A DNA stretch of 64,000 bases from JBEDUK01 sp963781595 (GTDB lineage: Bacteria > Actinomycetota > UBA4738). Made by a program: the position numbers and the translations under genes. Below the pieces are notes generated by a model, which was not told the DNA's origin, searched no databases, and saw nothing but the letters and a program-made list of their open reading frames with translations. Below, one piece after another: positions 18,064 to 27,484 of this stretch; within the stretch, counting starts at the first letter, position 1; every line of letters begins with the position of its first letter. The stretch lies in assembly GCA_963781595.1 (NCBI GenBank), contig CAWAGG010000006.1:2170001-2234000 (forward strand), read 5' to 3'.

Positions 18064-19008
18064 ATGTTCGATCATGGGACGCGCAGGATCCGCGGGGTGG
18101 GGGCGGTCGCGCTCGTCGCGGTCGCGGCGTTGATCGCCGGCGCATGCGCCAAGTCGACCACTTCGAGCAGCGGAGGCACGACCACCACGACCACGTCCGC
18201 TTCGACCTCGTCCGGAAGTCCGGCGGCGGTGGCGAAGGACCCGACGATCGCCGCCGAGGTCCCACCGGCCATCGCCGCGAGGGGCACCATCATCGTGGCG
18301 ACGGATGCGAGCTACGCGCCGAACGAGTTCGTCGACGCGAGCAACCAGGTCACCGGCTGGGACGTCCAGCTCGGTCAGGCGCTCGGCCAGGTGATGGGCG
18401 TGACCTGGAAGTTCCAGAACGTCGGGTTCTCCGGCATCATCCCGGGGCTGCAGTCGGGCAAGTACGACATCGGGATGTCCTCGTTCTCGGTGACGTCCGA
18501 GCGCGAGCAGGTCGTGGACATGGTGAGCTACTTCACCGCCGGAACCTCGTTCTACGTGAAGGTTGGGAGCAACACAGGGATCACGTCGCTCGACACCCTG
18601 TGCGGTCACAGCGTGGGCGTCGAAAGCGGGACCACGCAGCTGGACGACGCCAACGCACAGAACACGACGTGCACGAGCGACGGGAAGCCGGGCGTGAGCG
18701 TCAAGGTCTTCGGCGATCAGAACGGCGCGAACCTGGCACTGTCCGCGGGGCAGGTCGAGGCCGTCATGGCGGACTCGCCTGTCGCCGCGTACGCCGTGCA
18801 ACAGTCGAACGGTCAGTTCGAAGTGTCCGGAGAACCGTACGGGGAGGCGCCCTACGGGACCGCGTCCCTCAAGGACAACGGGATGGCGCAGCCGATCCTG
18901 GATGCCCTGAAGAAGCTCATGGCTGACGGCGTCTACACGCAGATCCTGACGCAGTGGGGCGTCCAGGGCGGCGCGATCAACGACCCGGCGATCAACCCGG
19001 CCGCGTAG
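18064..19008 (+). CDS. Polar amino-acid ABC transporter substrate-binding lipoprotein
   Basis: A 314-aa family 3 solute-binding protein (periplasmic-binding fold type II). The signal peptide GVGAVALVAVAALIAGAC carries a lipobox at Cys29, followed by a Ser/Thr-rich linker. The body has GTIIVATDASYAPNEFVD, GWDVQLGQALGQVMGV, LQSGKYDIGMSSFSVTSER (with the ligand-binding Arg) and VGVESGTTQ. ATG 18064 has GGGAGG upstream. It is followed by its permease and ATPase. Ligand likely glutamine, glutamate or another polar or basic amino acid; not resolvable by eye. Confidence 0.9.
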   Translation: MFDHGTRRIRGVGAVALVAVAALIAGACAKSTTSSSGGTTTTTTSASTSSGSPAAVAKDPTIAAEVPPAIAARGTIIVATDASYAPNEFVDASNQVTGWDVQLGQALGQVMGVTWKFQNVGFSGIIPGLQSGKYDIGMSSFSVTSEREQVVDMVSYFTAGTSFYVKVGSNTGITSLDTLCGHSVGVESGTTQLDDANAQNTTCTSDGKPGVSVKVFGDQNGANLALSAGQVEAVMADSPVAAYAVQQSNGQFEVSGEPYGEAPYGTASLKDNGMAQPILDALKKLMADGVYTQILTQWGVQGGAINDPAINPAA

Positions 19009-19034
19009 GGAGGAACAGAGCGAAGGAGGCGCCG

Positions 19035-19997
19035 ATGGATCCACCGCAGACGAGCGTGGCTCCACCAGCGGCATCCCCCCGGCCGGCGGAGCGGATCAAG
19101 GCGATCCCCGCCCGCCACACGGGCCGGTGGATCGCGACCGCCGCTGTCCTGTTCCTGGCGGCGTGGTTCCTGTACGGGGTCTTCACGAACCCGCGGTTCG
19201 AATGGAACGTCGTCCGGCAGTACTTCTTCTCGGAGCCCGTCCTGCGCGGCCTCGTCGTCACGCTGGAGATCACGGTTCTCGCGATGGCGATCGGGATCGC
19301 ACTCGGGGTCGTGCTCGCTGTGATGCGGCTGTCGCCAGCTCCGGTGGTCTCGAGCAGCGCTTGGGTCTACATCTGGTTCTTCCGCGGCACCCCGGTGCTC
19401 GTCCAGCTGTTCTTCTGGTTCTACCTCGCGGCGCTGATCGGTAACCACCCCACGGTCGGGATCCCCTTCACGCACATCGCCCTCTTCTCGTTCAACACCA
19501 ACGTGTTCATCACGGCGTTCACCGCGGCGGTCCTTGGCCTCGGCCTGAACGAGGCTGCCTACATGGCCGAGATCGTCCGCGCCGGGATCATCTCCGTGGA
19601 CGAGGGCCAGACGGAGGCGGCGCAGTCGATCGGGATGAGCCGCCTGCAGACGATGCGGCTGATCGTCCTGCCGCAGGCGATGAGAGTCATCGTCCCGCCG
19701 ACCGGGAACGAGACGATCTCCATGCTGAAGACCAGCTCACTCGCCTCGGTCATCACGCTGGCCGAGCTGCTGTTCTCGGTCCAGCAGATCTACAACCGGA
19801 CGTACCAGACGATGCCACTCCTGATCGTAGCCAGCATCTGGTACCTGGTCCTGACCTCGATCCTCACTGGGGGCCAGTTCTACGTGGAGCGATACTACGG
19901 CCGGGGGGCGACGCGGAACCTGCCCCCGACGCCGATCCAGAAGCTGCGCCGGCGACTGTCACAGCTGCGGCCGACGAGAGATCCGGGGGGCGGGTAG
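19035..19997 (+). CDS. Polar amino-acid ABC transporter permease
   Basis: A 320-aa HisM/GlnP-type permease. Five or so membrane segments follow a ~35-residue Pro-rich lead. Diagnostic stretches are LRGLVVTLEITVLAMAIGI, YIWFFRGTPVLVQLFFWFY, the ATPase-contact EAA loop NEAAYMAEIVRAGIISVDEGQTEAAQSIGMS, and IVLPQAMRVIVPPTGNE. Starts at ATG 19035 behind GGAGG. Only one permease gene is present, so the channel is probably a homodimer. Confidence 0.94.
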   Translation: MDPPQTSVAPPAASPRPAERIKAIPARHTGRWIATAAVLFLAAWFLYGVFTNPRFEWNVVRQYFFSEPVLRGLVVTLEITVLAMAIGIALGVVLAVMRLSPAPVVSSSAWVYIWFFRGTPVLVQLFFWFYLAALIGNHPTVGIPFTHIALFSFNTNVFITAFTAAVLGLGLNEAAYMAEIVRAGIISVDEGQTEAAQSIGMSRLQTMRLIVLPQAMRVIVPPTGNETISMLKTSSLASVITLAELLFSVQQIYNRTYQTMPLLIVASIWYLVLTSILTGGQFYVERYYGRGATRNLPPTPIQKLRRRLSQLRPTRDPGGG

Positions 19998-20000
19998 GCG

Positions 20001-20765
20001 ATGGCCGTGCCCATGGTCAAGGCCGAGGGCGTCCACAAACGGTTCGGTCGCCTCGAGGTGCTCAAGGGGATCGACCTCGAGGTCTTGCCCCGAGAGGTCG
20101 TCGTGATCATCGGTCCGTCGGGTTCGGGCAAGTCAACGTTCCTGCGCTGCATCAACCACTTGGAGCAGGTCGATGCTGGCCGGCTGTCCGTCGACGGCGA
20201 GCTGGTCGGCTATCAGCAGAAGGGCGACAAGGTCTACGAACTGAGAGAGAAGGACGTCGCCCGGAAACGCGCCGAGATCGGGATGGTGTTCCAGCGCTTC
20301 AACCTGTTCCCGAACAAGACCGTGATCGAGAACGTGATGCTCGGGCCGATCCAGGTGAAGAAGGAGCCCAAGGGCGAGGTGAGGCAACGCGCCGAGGCTT
20401 TGCTGGACCGCGTAGGCCTCGCACCCAAGGCCGACAACTACCCGGCGCAACTGTCGGGAGGTCAGCAGCAGCGCGTCGCGATCGCTCGGTCCCTGTGCAT
20501 GGAGCCGAAGCTGATGCTCTTCGACGAACCGACGTCAGCGCTGGATCCTGAGCTGGTGGGCGAGGTGCTGGACGTGATGAAAGAGCTCGCCGAGTCCGGG
20601 ATGACGATGGTAGTGGTCACCCACGAGATCGGGTTCGCCCGCGAGGTCGGCGACGCGCTGCTGTTCATGGACGAGGGGATCATCATGGAGAAGGGCAACC
20701 CGCGCGACATGGTCGCGGACCCGCAGCACGAGCGGACGCGGCAGTTCCTCTCCAAGGTCCTGTAG
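20001..20765 (+). CDS. Polar amino-acid ABC transporter ATPase
   Basis: A 254-aa GlnQ/HisP-type ATPase. Walker A is GPSGSGKST, the Q-loop is FQRFNLFPNKTV, the signature is LSGGQQQRVAIARSL, Walker B is LMLFDEPTSALDPEL, and the switch His is in VVVTHEIGFAREV. It begins 3 nt after the permease. It has a GlnQ-like insertion around GYQQKGDKVYELREKDVAR. Completes the SBP-permease-ATPase cassette at 18.1-20.8 kb; a second such cassette lies at 36.3-38.9 kb. Confidence 0.95.
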   Translation: MAVPMVKAEGVHKRFGRLEVLKGIDLEVLPREVVVIIGPSGSGKSTFLRCINHLEQVDAGRLSVDGELVGYQQKGDKVYELREKDVARKRAEIGMVFQRFNLFPNKTVIENVMLGPIQVKKEPKGEVRQRAEALLDRVGLAPKADNYPAQLSGGQQQRVAIARSLCMEPKLMLFDEPTSALDPELVGEVLDVMKELAESGMTMVVVTHEIGFAREVGDALLFMDEGIIMEKGNPRDMVADPQHERTRQFLSKVL

Positions 20766-20794
20766 CGCCCACCGGCCGGGGCTCGCTCCTCGGA

Positions 20795-21223
20795 TCAGCG
20801 CGGGGCTCGCGAGCCTTCGGCCACTCTGGCACGCGTGCTCATCTCGACCAGGATCCTGCGGGCGACCGAGCCGTAGGCATCGAGCATCGCCAGGAACTGC
20901 GAGCGCCCGATCCGCAACGCGGTCACGGGAGTGAGCGCGACCACGGTGGCCGTCCGGGGCCCGCCGGCGAGCACGGACATCTCGCCGAAGTAGTCGCCCG
21001 GCTCGAGGAGCGCGGTCCTGCGGCCGGGCGCGGACCACTGCGCCTGGCCGTCCAGGATCAGGTAGAAATCGCGTGCCTGGTTGCCCGCCTTCGTGATGAC
21101 CGCCCCCTTGCGGAACTCCTGCTCCTTCCCCAGGTCGAGGATCCGAGCCAGGTCGCGCCTCGGAAGACAGGCCAGGAGGGGAACCTTCCGCAACGCGCCG
21201 ATCCGCGCTTCCCTCGTCCGCAT
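20795..21223 (-). CDS. Cyclic-nucleotide-binding domain protein
   Basis: A 142-aa protein that is one cNMP-binding (CAP_ED) fold and little else. The beta-roll runs from FRKGAVITKAGNQARDFYLILDG to a phosphate-binding cassette GDYFGEMSVLAGGPRTATVVAL, where Gly-Glu and the Arg are the expected cyclic nucleotide contacts. No DNA-binding HTH follows, so it is not a CRP-type regulator by itself. Start ATG 21223 has GGAGGTG 6 nt upstream. It could sense cAMP or cGMP, for example from the class III cyclase at 27.5 kb, but that link is speculative. Confidence 0.8.
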   Translation of the reverse strand: MRTREARIGALRKVPLLACLPRRDLARILDLGKEQEFRKGAVITKAGNQARDFYLILDGQAQWSAPGRRTALLEPGDYFGEMSVLAGGPRTATVVALTPVTALRIGRSQFLAMLDAYGSVARRILVEMSTRARVAEGSRAPR

Positions 21224-21367
21224 CGATGCACCTCCGCTCTCATCCCTGGTTCAGGCCCATCATGCGGCGTTTCGCGTGCGGAAGCCATCTCGCGCGGCCG
21301 ACGAACGCGGTCGCATGTGGGGCCTCACCGATCGGGGAGACCGCATCGTGATCCGACGCGGAGAGCA

Positions 21368-21450
21368 TTGAGCGGGTCCGACCGCCTTTGGAGCCGCTCG
21401 CGCCTTCCCCATACGCGAGCGTTGTCTACTCGGTGGTCGGACCCGCTCAA
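21368..21450. repeat. 16-bp perfect inverted repeat with nested stem
   Basis: TTGAGCGGGTCCGACC at 21368-21383 and its exact complement GGTCGGACCCGCTCAA at 21435-21450 enclose a second stem, CGCTCGCG with CGCGAGCG. The whole can fold into a long branched hairpin on either strand. No T-run follows on either side. It lies ~145 bp upstream of the cNMP-binding gene. See the adjoining structured segment. Confidence 0.7.
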
Positions 21451-21454
21451 AGGT

Positions 21455-21650
21455 GGTCCCAAGCGACCCTCACGCGACCCCCGGATCGGTGTCGCGGTCC
21501 CTCCGGCTCCCTTTCCGGCGCTCCCTGGGTTCGCACCCACGGAGCCTCCGTCGGACGATCATCAGGTGGGTTCGCACCCCCCGAGGATCGCCCTCCAGGA
21601 TCCGGCTGAACCGGGCTCCTTCCCGGTGGTCCCGGCGGCCGCTTGGGACC
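21455..21650 (-). ncRNA. Candidate structured RNA (unidentified)
   Basis: An 11-bp inverted repeat, GGTCCCAAGCG at 21455-21465 and CGCTTGGGACC at 21640-21650, brackets ~170 nt rich in short stems. On the reverse strand two hairpins GGGT-GCGA-ACCC carry GNRA tetraloops and lie ~40 nt apart. On the forward strand the same loops would be the less stable TCGC, so a reverse-strand RNA is favoured. I could not match it to tmRNA, SRP RNA, RNase P RNA, or to the cobalamin, SAM-IV, ydaO, TPP or FMN riboswitch cores. It could be a free RNA or the leader of the cNMP-binding gene. The call rests on pairing seen by eye, not on any model. Confidence 0.3.
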
Positions 21651-21680
21651 GGCGCGAAAGGTAACAAGGGCGCGTGCGCC

Positions 21681-21776
21681 ATGTCAACCGAGCGGAAATG
21701 CCTGTGCCACAGTAAGTTCTACAGGAATCCGCAGGTCGCGGACCTCGCCGGTCGGGCCGATCGGATCGGAGAGTGA
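21681..21776 (+). CDS. Possible 31-aa peptide, unsupported
   Basis: ATG 21681 to TGA 21776 encodes MSTERKCLCHSKFYRNPQV followed by DLAGRADRIGE, with a CxCH motif. The DNA around it is less GC-rich than its neighbours. A small palindrome GGCGC-GT-GCGCC lies just before the ATG, and I see no good ribosome site. It may be chance. It is the only readable item in 21651-21833. Confidence 0.15.
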   Translation: MSTERKCLCHSKFYRNPQVADLAGRADRIGE

Positions 21777-21833
21777 CAAAGAAAGACGTCGATCCGGACG
21801 GGGCCGCCGCGGGCCGTGCGGGTGGTCGATCGT

Positions 21834-22247
21834 TCACTGCGGCGGCGCCGGGCGCACGGCGAGGGTCAGCCTGCTCACCGCGACGAGCCGGCCCCTGTCG
21901 TCCCGAACCTCGACGTTCCAGACCGCGGTCGTTCGACCCTGATGGAGCGGCGTCCCGACCCCCGTGATGTGACCGGTCGTGGCCGAGCGGAGATGGTTCA
22001 CGTTCAGCTCGATGCCCACCACGATGGAGTCAGGCCCGGCGCGGACGGCCGCGCCGAAGGAGCCGATCGTCTCGCACAGCGAGGCGGTCGCGCCGCCGTG
22101 CAGGAGCCCGTACGGCTGGGTGTTCCCCTCGACGGGGATCCGTGCGGCCACGCGGTCGGGCGACAGCTGGATCCACTCGATGCCCATCCGCTCCATGAGG
22201 GGGCCCGCAGCGCCGGCCGGGAGCGAACCGGGATCGATCGTCGTCAT
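21834..22247 (-). CDS. Hotdog-fold thioesterase (PaaI/YdiI type)
   Basis: A 137-aa acyl-CoA thioesterase. The active-site helix region QPYGLLHGGATASLCETIGS contains the HGG motif and the catalytic Glu of the YdiI/MenI branch; SATTGHITGVGTPLHQGRTTAVWNVEVRD gives the rest of the hotdog fold. Substrates in this branch range from 1,4-dihydroxy-2-naphthoyl-CoA to phenylacetyl-CoA intermediates; I cannot choose. It starts 4 nt after the ZIP transporter stop, so the two are probably co-transcribed, though a functional link is not evident. Confidence 0.88.
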   Translation of the reverse strand: MTTIDPGSLPAGAAGPLMERMGIEWIQLSPDRVAARIPVEGNTQPYGLLHGGATASLCETIGSFGAAVRAGPDSIVVGIELNVNHLRSATTGHITGVGTPLHQGRTTAVWNVEVRDDRGRLVAVSRLTLAVRPAPPQ

Positions 22248-22251
22248 CGGC

Positions 22252-23076
22252 TCAGGCTCCGGCCGCGACGAGGACGAGCTCGGTGGCGAGGCCGGCGAGG
22301 AACCCGGCTAGCAGGCCCCAGACGGTGATCTCCCACGACATGCGCCGTCCCGTGTGCAGGAGCTGCGCGATCACATAGATGATCGCCCCAGCGGCCAGCG
22401 CCAGGAACAACACGAACACGTACTCGCTCGTGAACGCCGTGCCGACGATCGTGCCGACGAAGGTCGGCCCGCCGGCGATGAGCCCGACGATCAGGAGGTA
22501 CCTCCAGGACGCCCGGACGCCCGCCGCCGCGAGCGGCCCGACGATGCCGAAGCCCTCCGTCGCGTTGTGCAGCGCGAACCCGACCACCAGCAGCAGCGCG
22601 AGCGAGAGCTCACCGGCCGTCGCGGACTGTCCGATCGCGAGGCCTTCGGAGAAGTTGTGCAGCCCGATCCCCGCGGCGATCGACACCCCCAGCTGCAGCG
22701 CCCGGCGGGACGACGCTGCCTCGGCCACGGCCATCGCGCCCGGGCCGACGCCGCGCTCGTCCCTCCCGAGCTGTGCTTTGCCCAGGTACAACAGCGACAG
22801 CAGTCCTGCCGAGAGCCCGGCGATGAACGCTGCGGCGAACGCCGCGACCGTCCCCCAACCGCCCGATCCCGCGCCCGCCTGCTCGACCGCCTTCTCCAGC
22901 GGCTCGATCGCGTTCGCGAGGATGTCGAACAGCAGGAACAGCAGGATCCCGGTCGCGAACGCGTTCAGGAACGCGCGCGCCCCCGAAGAGAGCCCGCGCA
23001 TCCGCGCCATGGGCAGGCCGATGAACACGGTCGCGCCGGCGAACGCGCCCAGGAGGATCGTCTGCCAGGTGGTCAT
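22252..23076 (-). CDS. ZIP-family metal transporter
   Basis: A 274-aa membrane protein with eight hydrophobic segments. The two ZIP metal-site helices are clear: GIGLHNFSEGLAIG in TM4 and GFALHNATEGFGIVG in TM5 (HNxxEG pairs). The family imports Zn2+, Fe2+ or Mn2+; the sequence does not decide which. The ATG at 23076 has no ribosome site. Instead a TAGGGT box lies 10 nt before it, overlapped by a DtxR-type palindrome, which fits a leaderless, metal-repressed gene. The next gene upstream on the same strand is a DtxR/MntR regulator. Confidence 0.92.
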   Translation of the reverse strand: MTTWQTILLGAFAGATVFIGLPMARMRGLSSGARAFLNAFATGILLFLLFDILANAIEPLEKAVEQAGAGSGGWGTVAAFAAAFIAGLSAGLLSLLYLGKAQLGRDERGVGPGAMAVAEAASSRRALQLGVSIAAGIGLHNFSEGLAIGQSATAGELSLALLLVVGFALHNATEGFGIVGPLAAAGVRASWRYLLIVGLIAGGPTFVGTIVGTAFTSEYVFVLFLALAAGAIIYVIAQLLHTGRRMSWEITVWGLLAGFLAGLATELVLVAAGA

Positions 23077-23079
23077 CTC

Positions 23080-23093
23080 TTAGGTAACCCTAA
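23080..23093 (-). promoter_or_regulatory. DtxR/IdeR-like operator overlapping the zip -10 box
   Basis: Read on the reverse strand, TTAGGGTTACCTAA has 5-bp arms TTAGG and CCTAA around GTTA, very close to the core of the IdeR/DtxR consensus TTAGGTTAGSCTAACCTAA. It begins 4 nt before the zip ATG and covers the TAGGGT -10-like box. A metal-loaded repressor bound here would block RNA polymerase. The nearby dtxR-family gene is the obvious candidate regulator. Confidence 0.7.
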
Positions 23094-23174
23094 CGCGTCG
23101 GGTTCATGAGCGTGAATGGATTCCCCGGAGGTGACGCGCCCGGGCGTCACCGGCGCCGAGGCGCGTGGGCCGTA

Positions 23175-23840
23175 TCAGCGCGCGCGCACCCACACGTTGT
23201 CGGCGAGGTGCGGGCCGAGTCCGATCGCGCGTCTGCCGATCCGGAGGTTCATCGTGCCGTCGGGCGCCACGGCGACCACGGAGATCACGGCTCCCGGCAT
23301 CAGGCCGCTCTCCTCGAAGAACCGCATCACGTCGTGGTCCAGCTCGAGGTCCTCCGTCAGGCGCTCGAGGACGACGGATGCGCCGGGGCCCGAGCGGTGG
23401 AGGGGCTCGAGGCCGCGTTGATCCACGGGGTGGCTCGAGCCCGGGATCGGGTTGCCGTGCACGCATGTGCCCGGATCGTCGAGGATCGCGACGATCCGTT
23501 CCTCCACGTCGTCGGAGATCGCGTGCTGCCAGACCTCCGCCTCGCCGTGCGACTTGTGCCAGGGGAGCCCGAGGTGATCGACGAGGAAGCGCTCGGCCAG
23601 ACGGTGGCGGCGCACGATCCGCTCCGCGGCCTCGTGCCCCGCCGGCGTGAGGCGGAGCTCGCGTCCCTGGGCGGCGACCAGACCGTCCCGTCGGAGGCGC
23701 TTGACGGCCTCCGAGACCGACGGCGGGCTCACGCCCATCCACCGCGCCATCTGCGCCTGGACGGTCGGGATCCGCTCCTCCGTCATCTCGTAGATCGCGG
23801 CCAGGTAGTCGTCGGAGGAGGCTCCGAACCGGGCAGTCAT
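23175..23840 (-). CDS. DtxR/MntR-family metal-dependent repressor
   Basis: A 221-aa transcription regulator. Residues 1-65 form the winged HTH (SSDDYLAAIYEM, then MARWMGVSPPSVSEAVKRL). Residues 66-140 are the metal-binding and dimerisation domain with HRLAERFLVDHLG, EVWQHAISDDVEERI and GNPIPGSSHP. The C-terminal ~75 residues form an SH3/FeoA-like domain. An Asp in DDYL near the N-terminus resembles MntR more than IdeR, but the length and third domain are IdeR-like, so Fe or Mn sensing is open. TACACT lies 6 nt before the ATG with no ribosome site, so the mRNA is probably leaderless. Divergent from polA. Confidence 0.9.
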   Translation of the reverse strand: MTARFGASSDDYLAAIYEMTEERIPTVQAQMARWMGVSPPSVSEAVKRLRRDGLVAAQGRELRLTPAGHEAAERIVRRHRLAERFLVDHLGLPWHKSHGEAEVWQHAISDDVEERIVAILDDPGTCVHGNPIPGSSHPVDQRGLEPLHRSGPGASVVLERLTEDLELDHDVMRFFEESGLMPGAVISVVAVAPDGTMNLRIGRRAIGLGPHLADNVWVRAR

Positions 23841-23846
23841 CGCGCG

Positions 23847-23856
23847 AGTGTACGAT
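23847..23856. promoter_or_regulatory. Overlapping divergent -10 boxes of dtxR-family gene and polA
   Basis: On the reverse strand TACACT (23852-23847) precedes the regulator ATG by 6 nt. On the forward strand TACGAT (23851-23856) precedes the polA GTG at 23864 by 7 nt. The two boxes share two bases. Only 23 bp separate the two start codons, so the promoters must compete. Confidence 0.45.
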
Positions 23857-23863
23857 GCAGGCG

Positions 23864-26548
<2,685 letters not shown>

Positions 26549-26725
26549 ACGACGCCGGCCGCGCCGGATCGGCGCCCGGGAAGTCCGCGTTCGTCCTGGA
26601 AGATGCCGGTATGCACGGCCTGCGCGCGCAGGGCCCCGCACGGTAGATTCTGGCCGTCGGGTGGGCCGCCTCGGTGGGCGGCCTCGGTGGCAGCAGCGGC
26701 GCCCGCATGGAAGGGGAGGTGGAGC

Positions 26726-27364
26726 GTGTCGGTCATCCGGTCCGAGCAGTCCCAGCAGTACGAGGAACCCGAGGACAGGGTGGATGCGTTCGTGTTCGTC
26801 CGTGAGGTCGAGCCTCCGAAGAGCCTCCGCGAGGTGATCGGCCAGCTGCGTGTGGACTTCGGCGAGCACGACGAGGGACCGATCGTGTTCCTGTCCGAGA
26901 CGATCGGCGAGTTCCGCGCGGTGATCCATCTCTCGGCACCGACGCTCGGTGACATCCAGGACTTCATCGGCGACGAGCTCTGGGAGGCGGGTGTCCATTC
27001 GGAACACGCGGTGGAGGAGTCCGTCTTGACGACGACGGGGAACAACTTCCGCCCGATGGGCCCCATCCGTCATAGCCCGAAGCCGCCGCATCTCGCCCTG
27101 CTCCGGATCACGCTGATACCGAACGTCGATCCGCACGACCTGGTCGCGGCGATCGGCGAGCTGATCAGCGGCATCAGCGACGAGTTGCTGTTCTTCGCTT
27201 CCACGGTCTACGGGAAGTTCGACATGCTCGTGGAGCTCGGCGCCGACGCGGATCAGCTCAAGCCGATGCTGATGAGCGTCCGTGCGATCCGCGCCTTCGC
27301 GCAGGACCGCGAGGAAGTGGAGGAGCTGACGACGGCGATCGGCTACATCCAGAGGGAGGGATGA
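26726..27364 (+). CDS. Protein with two tandem RAM/ACT-like domains, function unknown
   Basis: 212 aa, not recognised by name. Two segments share a pattern. One is AFVFVREVEPPKSLREVIGQL, followed by VFLSETIGEFRAVIHLSAP and a helix. The other is ALLRITLIPNVDPHDLVAAIG, followed by FFASTVYGKFDMLVELGAD and a helix. Each is strand-helix-strand with a G-(E/K)-(F/D) turn in the middle, like the RAM ligand-binding domain of Lrp/AsnC proteins. There is no HTH, so it is not a complete Lrp regulator. It starts at GTG 26726 behind GGGGAGG and sits alone between polA and the cyclase. TAGATT near 26644 may be its promoter. A small-molecule sensor or effector-binding protein is one reading. Confidence 0.55.
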   Translation: MSVIRSEQSQQYEEPEDRVDAFVFVREVEPPKSLREVIGQLRVDFGEHDEGPIVFLSETIGEFRAVIHLSAPTLGDIQDFIGDELWEAGVHSEHAVEESVLTTTGNNFRPMGPIRHSPKPPHLALLRITLIPNVDPHDLVAAIGELISGISDELLFFASTVYGKFDMLVELGADADQLKPMLMSVRAIRAFAQDREEVEELTTAIGYIQREG

Positions 27365-27484
27365 TCGGGGCGAACGACCGGCCGCGGCCGTGAGACGGCG
27401 CGCCGTTCGCGAAGGACCGCATGCTCACGCCGGCGGTCGTGAGGAGGGAACCGTGACGGTGCGCCGGCCGGCGGATCGCTCGCC

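Noticed and set aside
21368..21650. A cobalamin, SAM-IV, TPP, FMN or ydaO riboswitch, or SRP, tmRNA or RNase P RNA
   Set aside because: I looked for their conserved core sequences on both strands and did not find them in the right order. Only the strong pairing remains.
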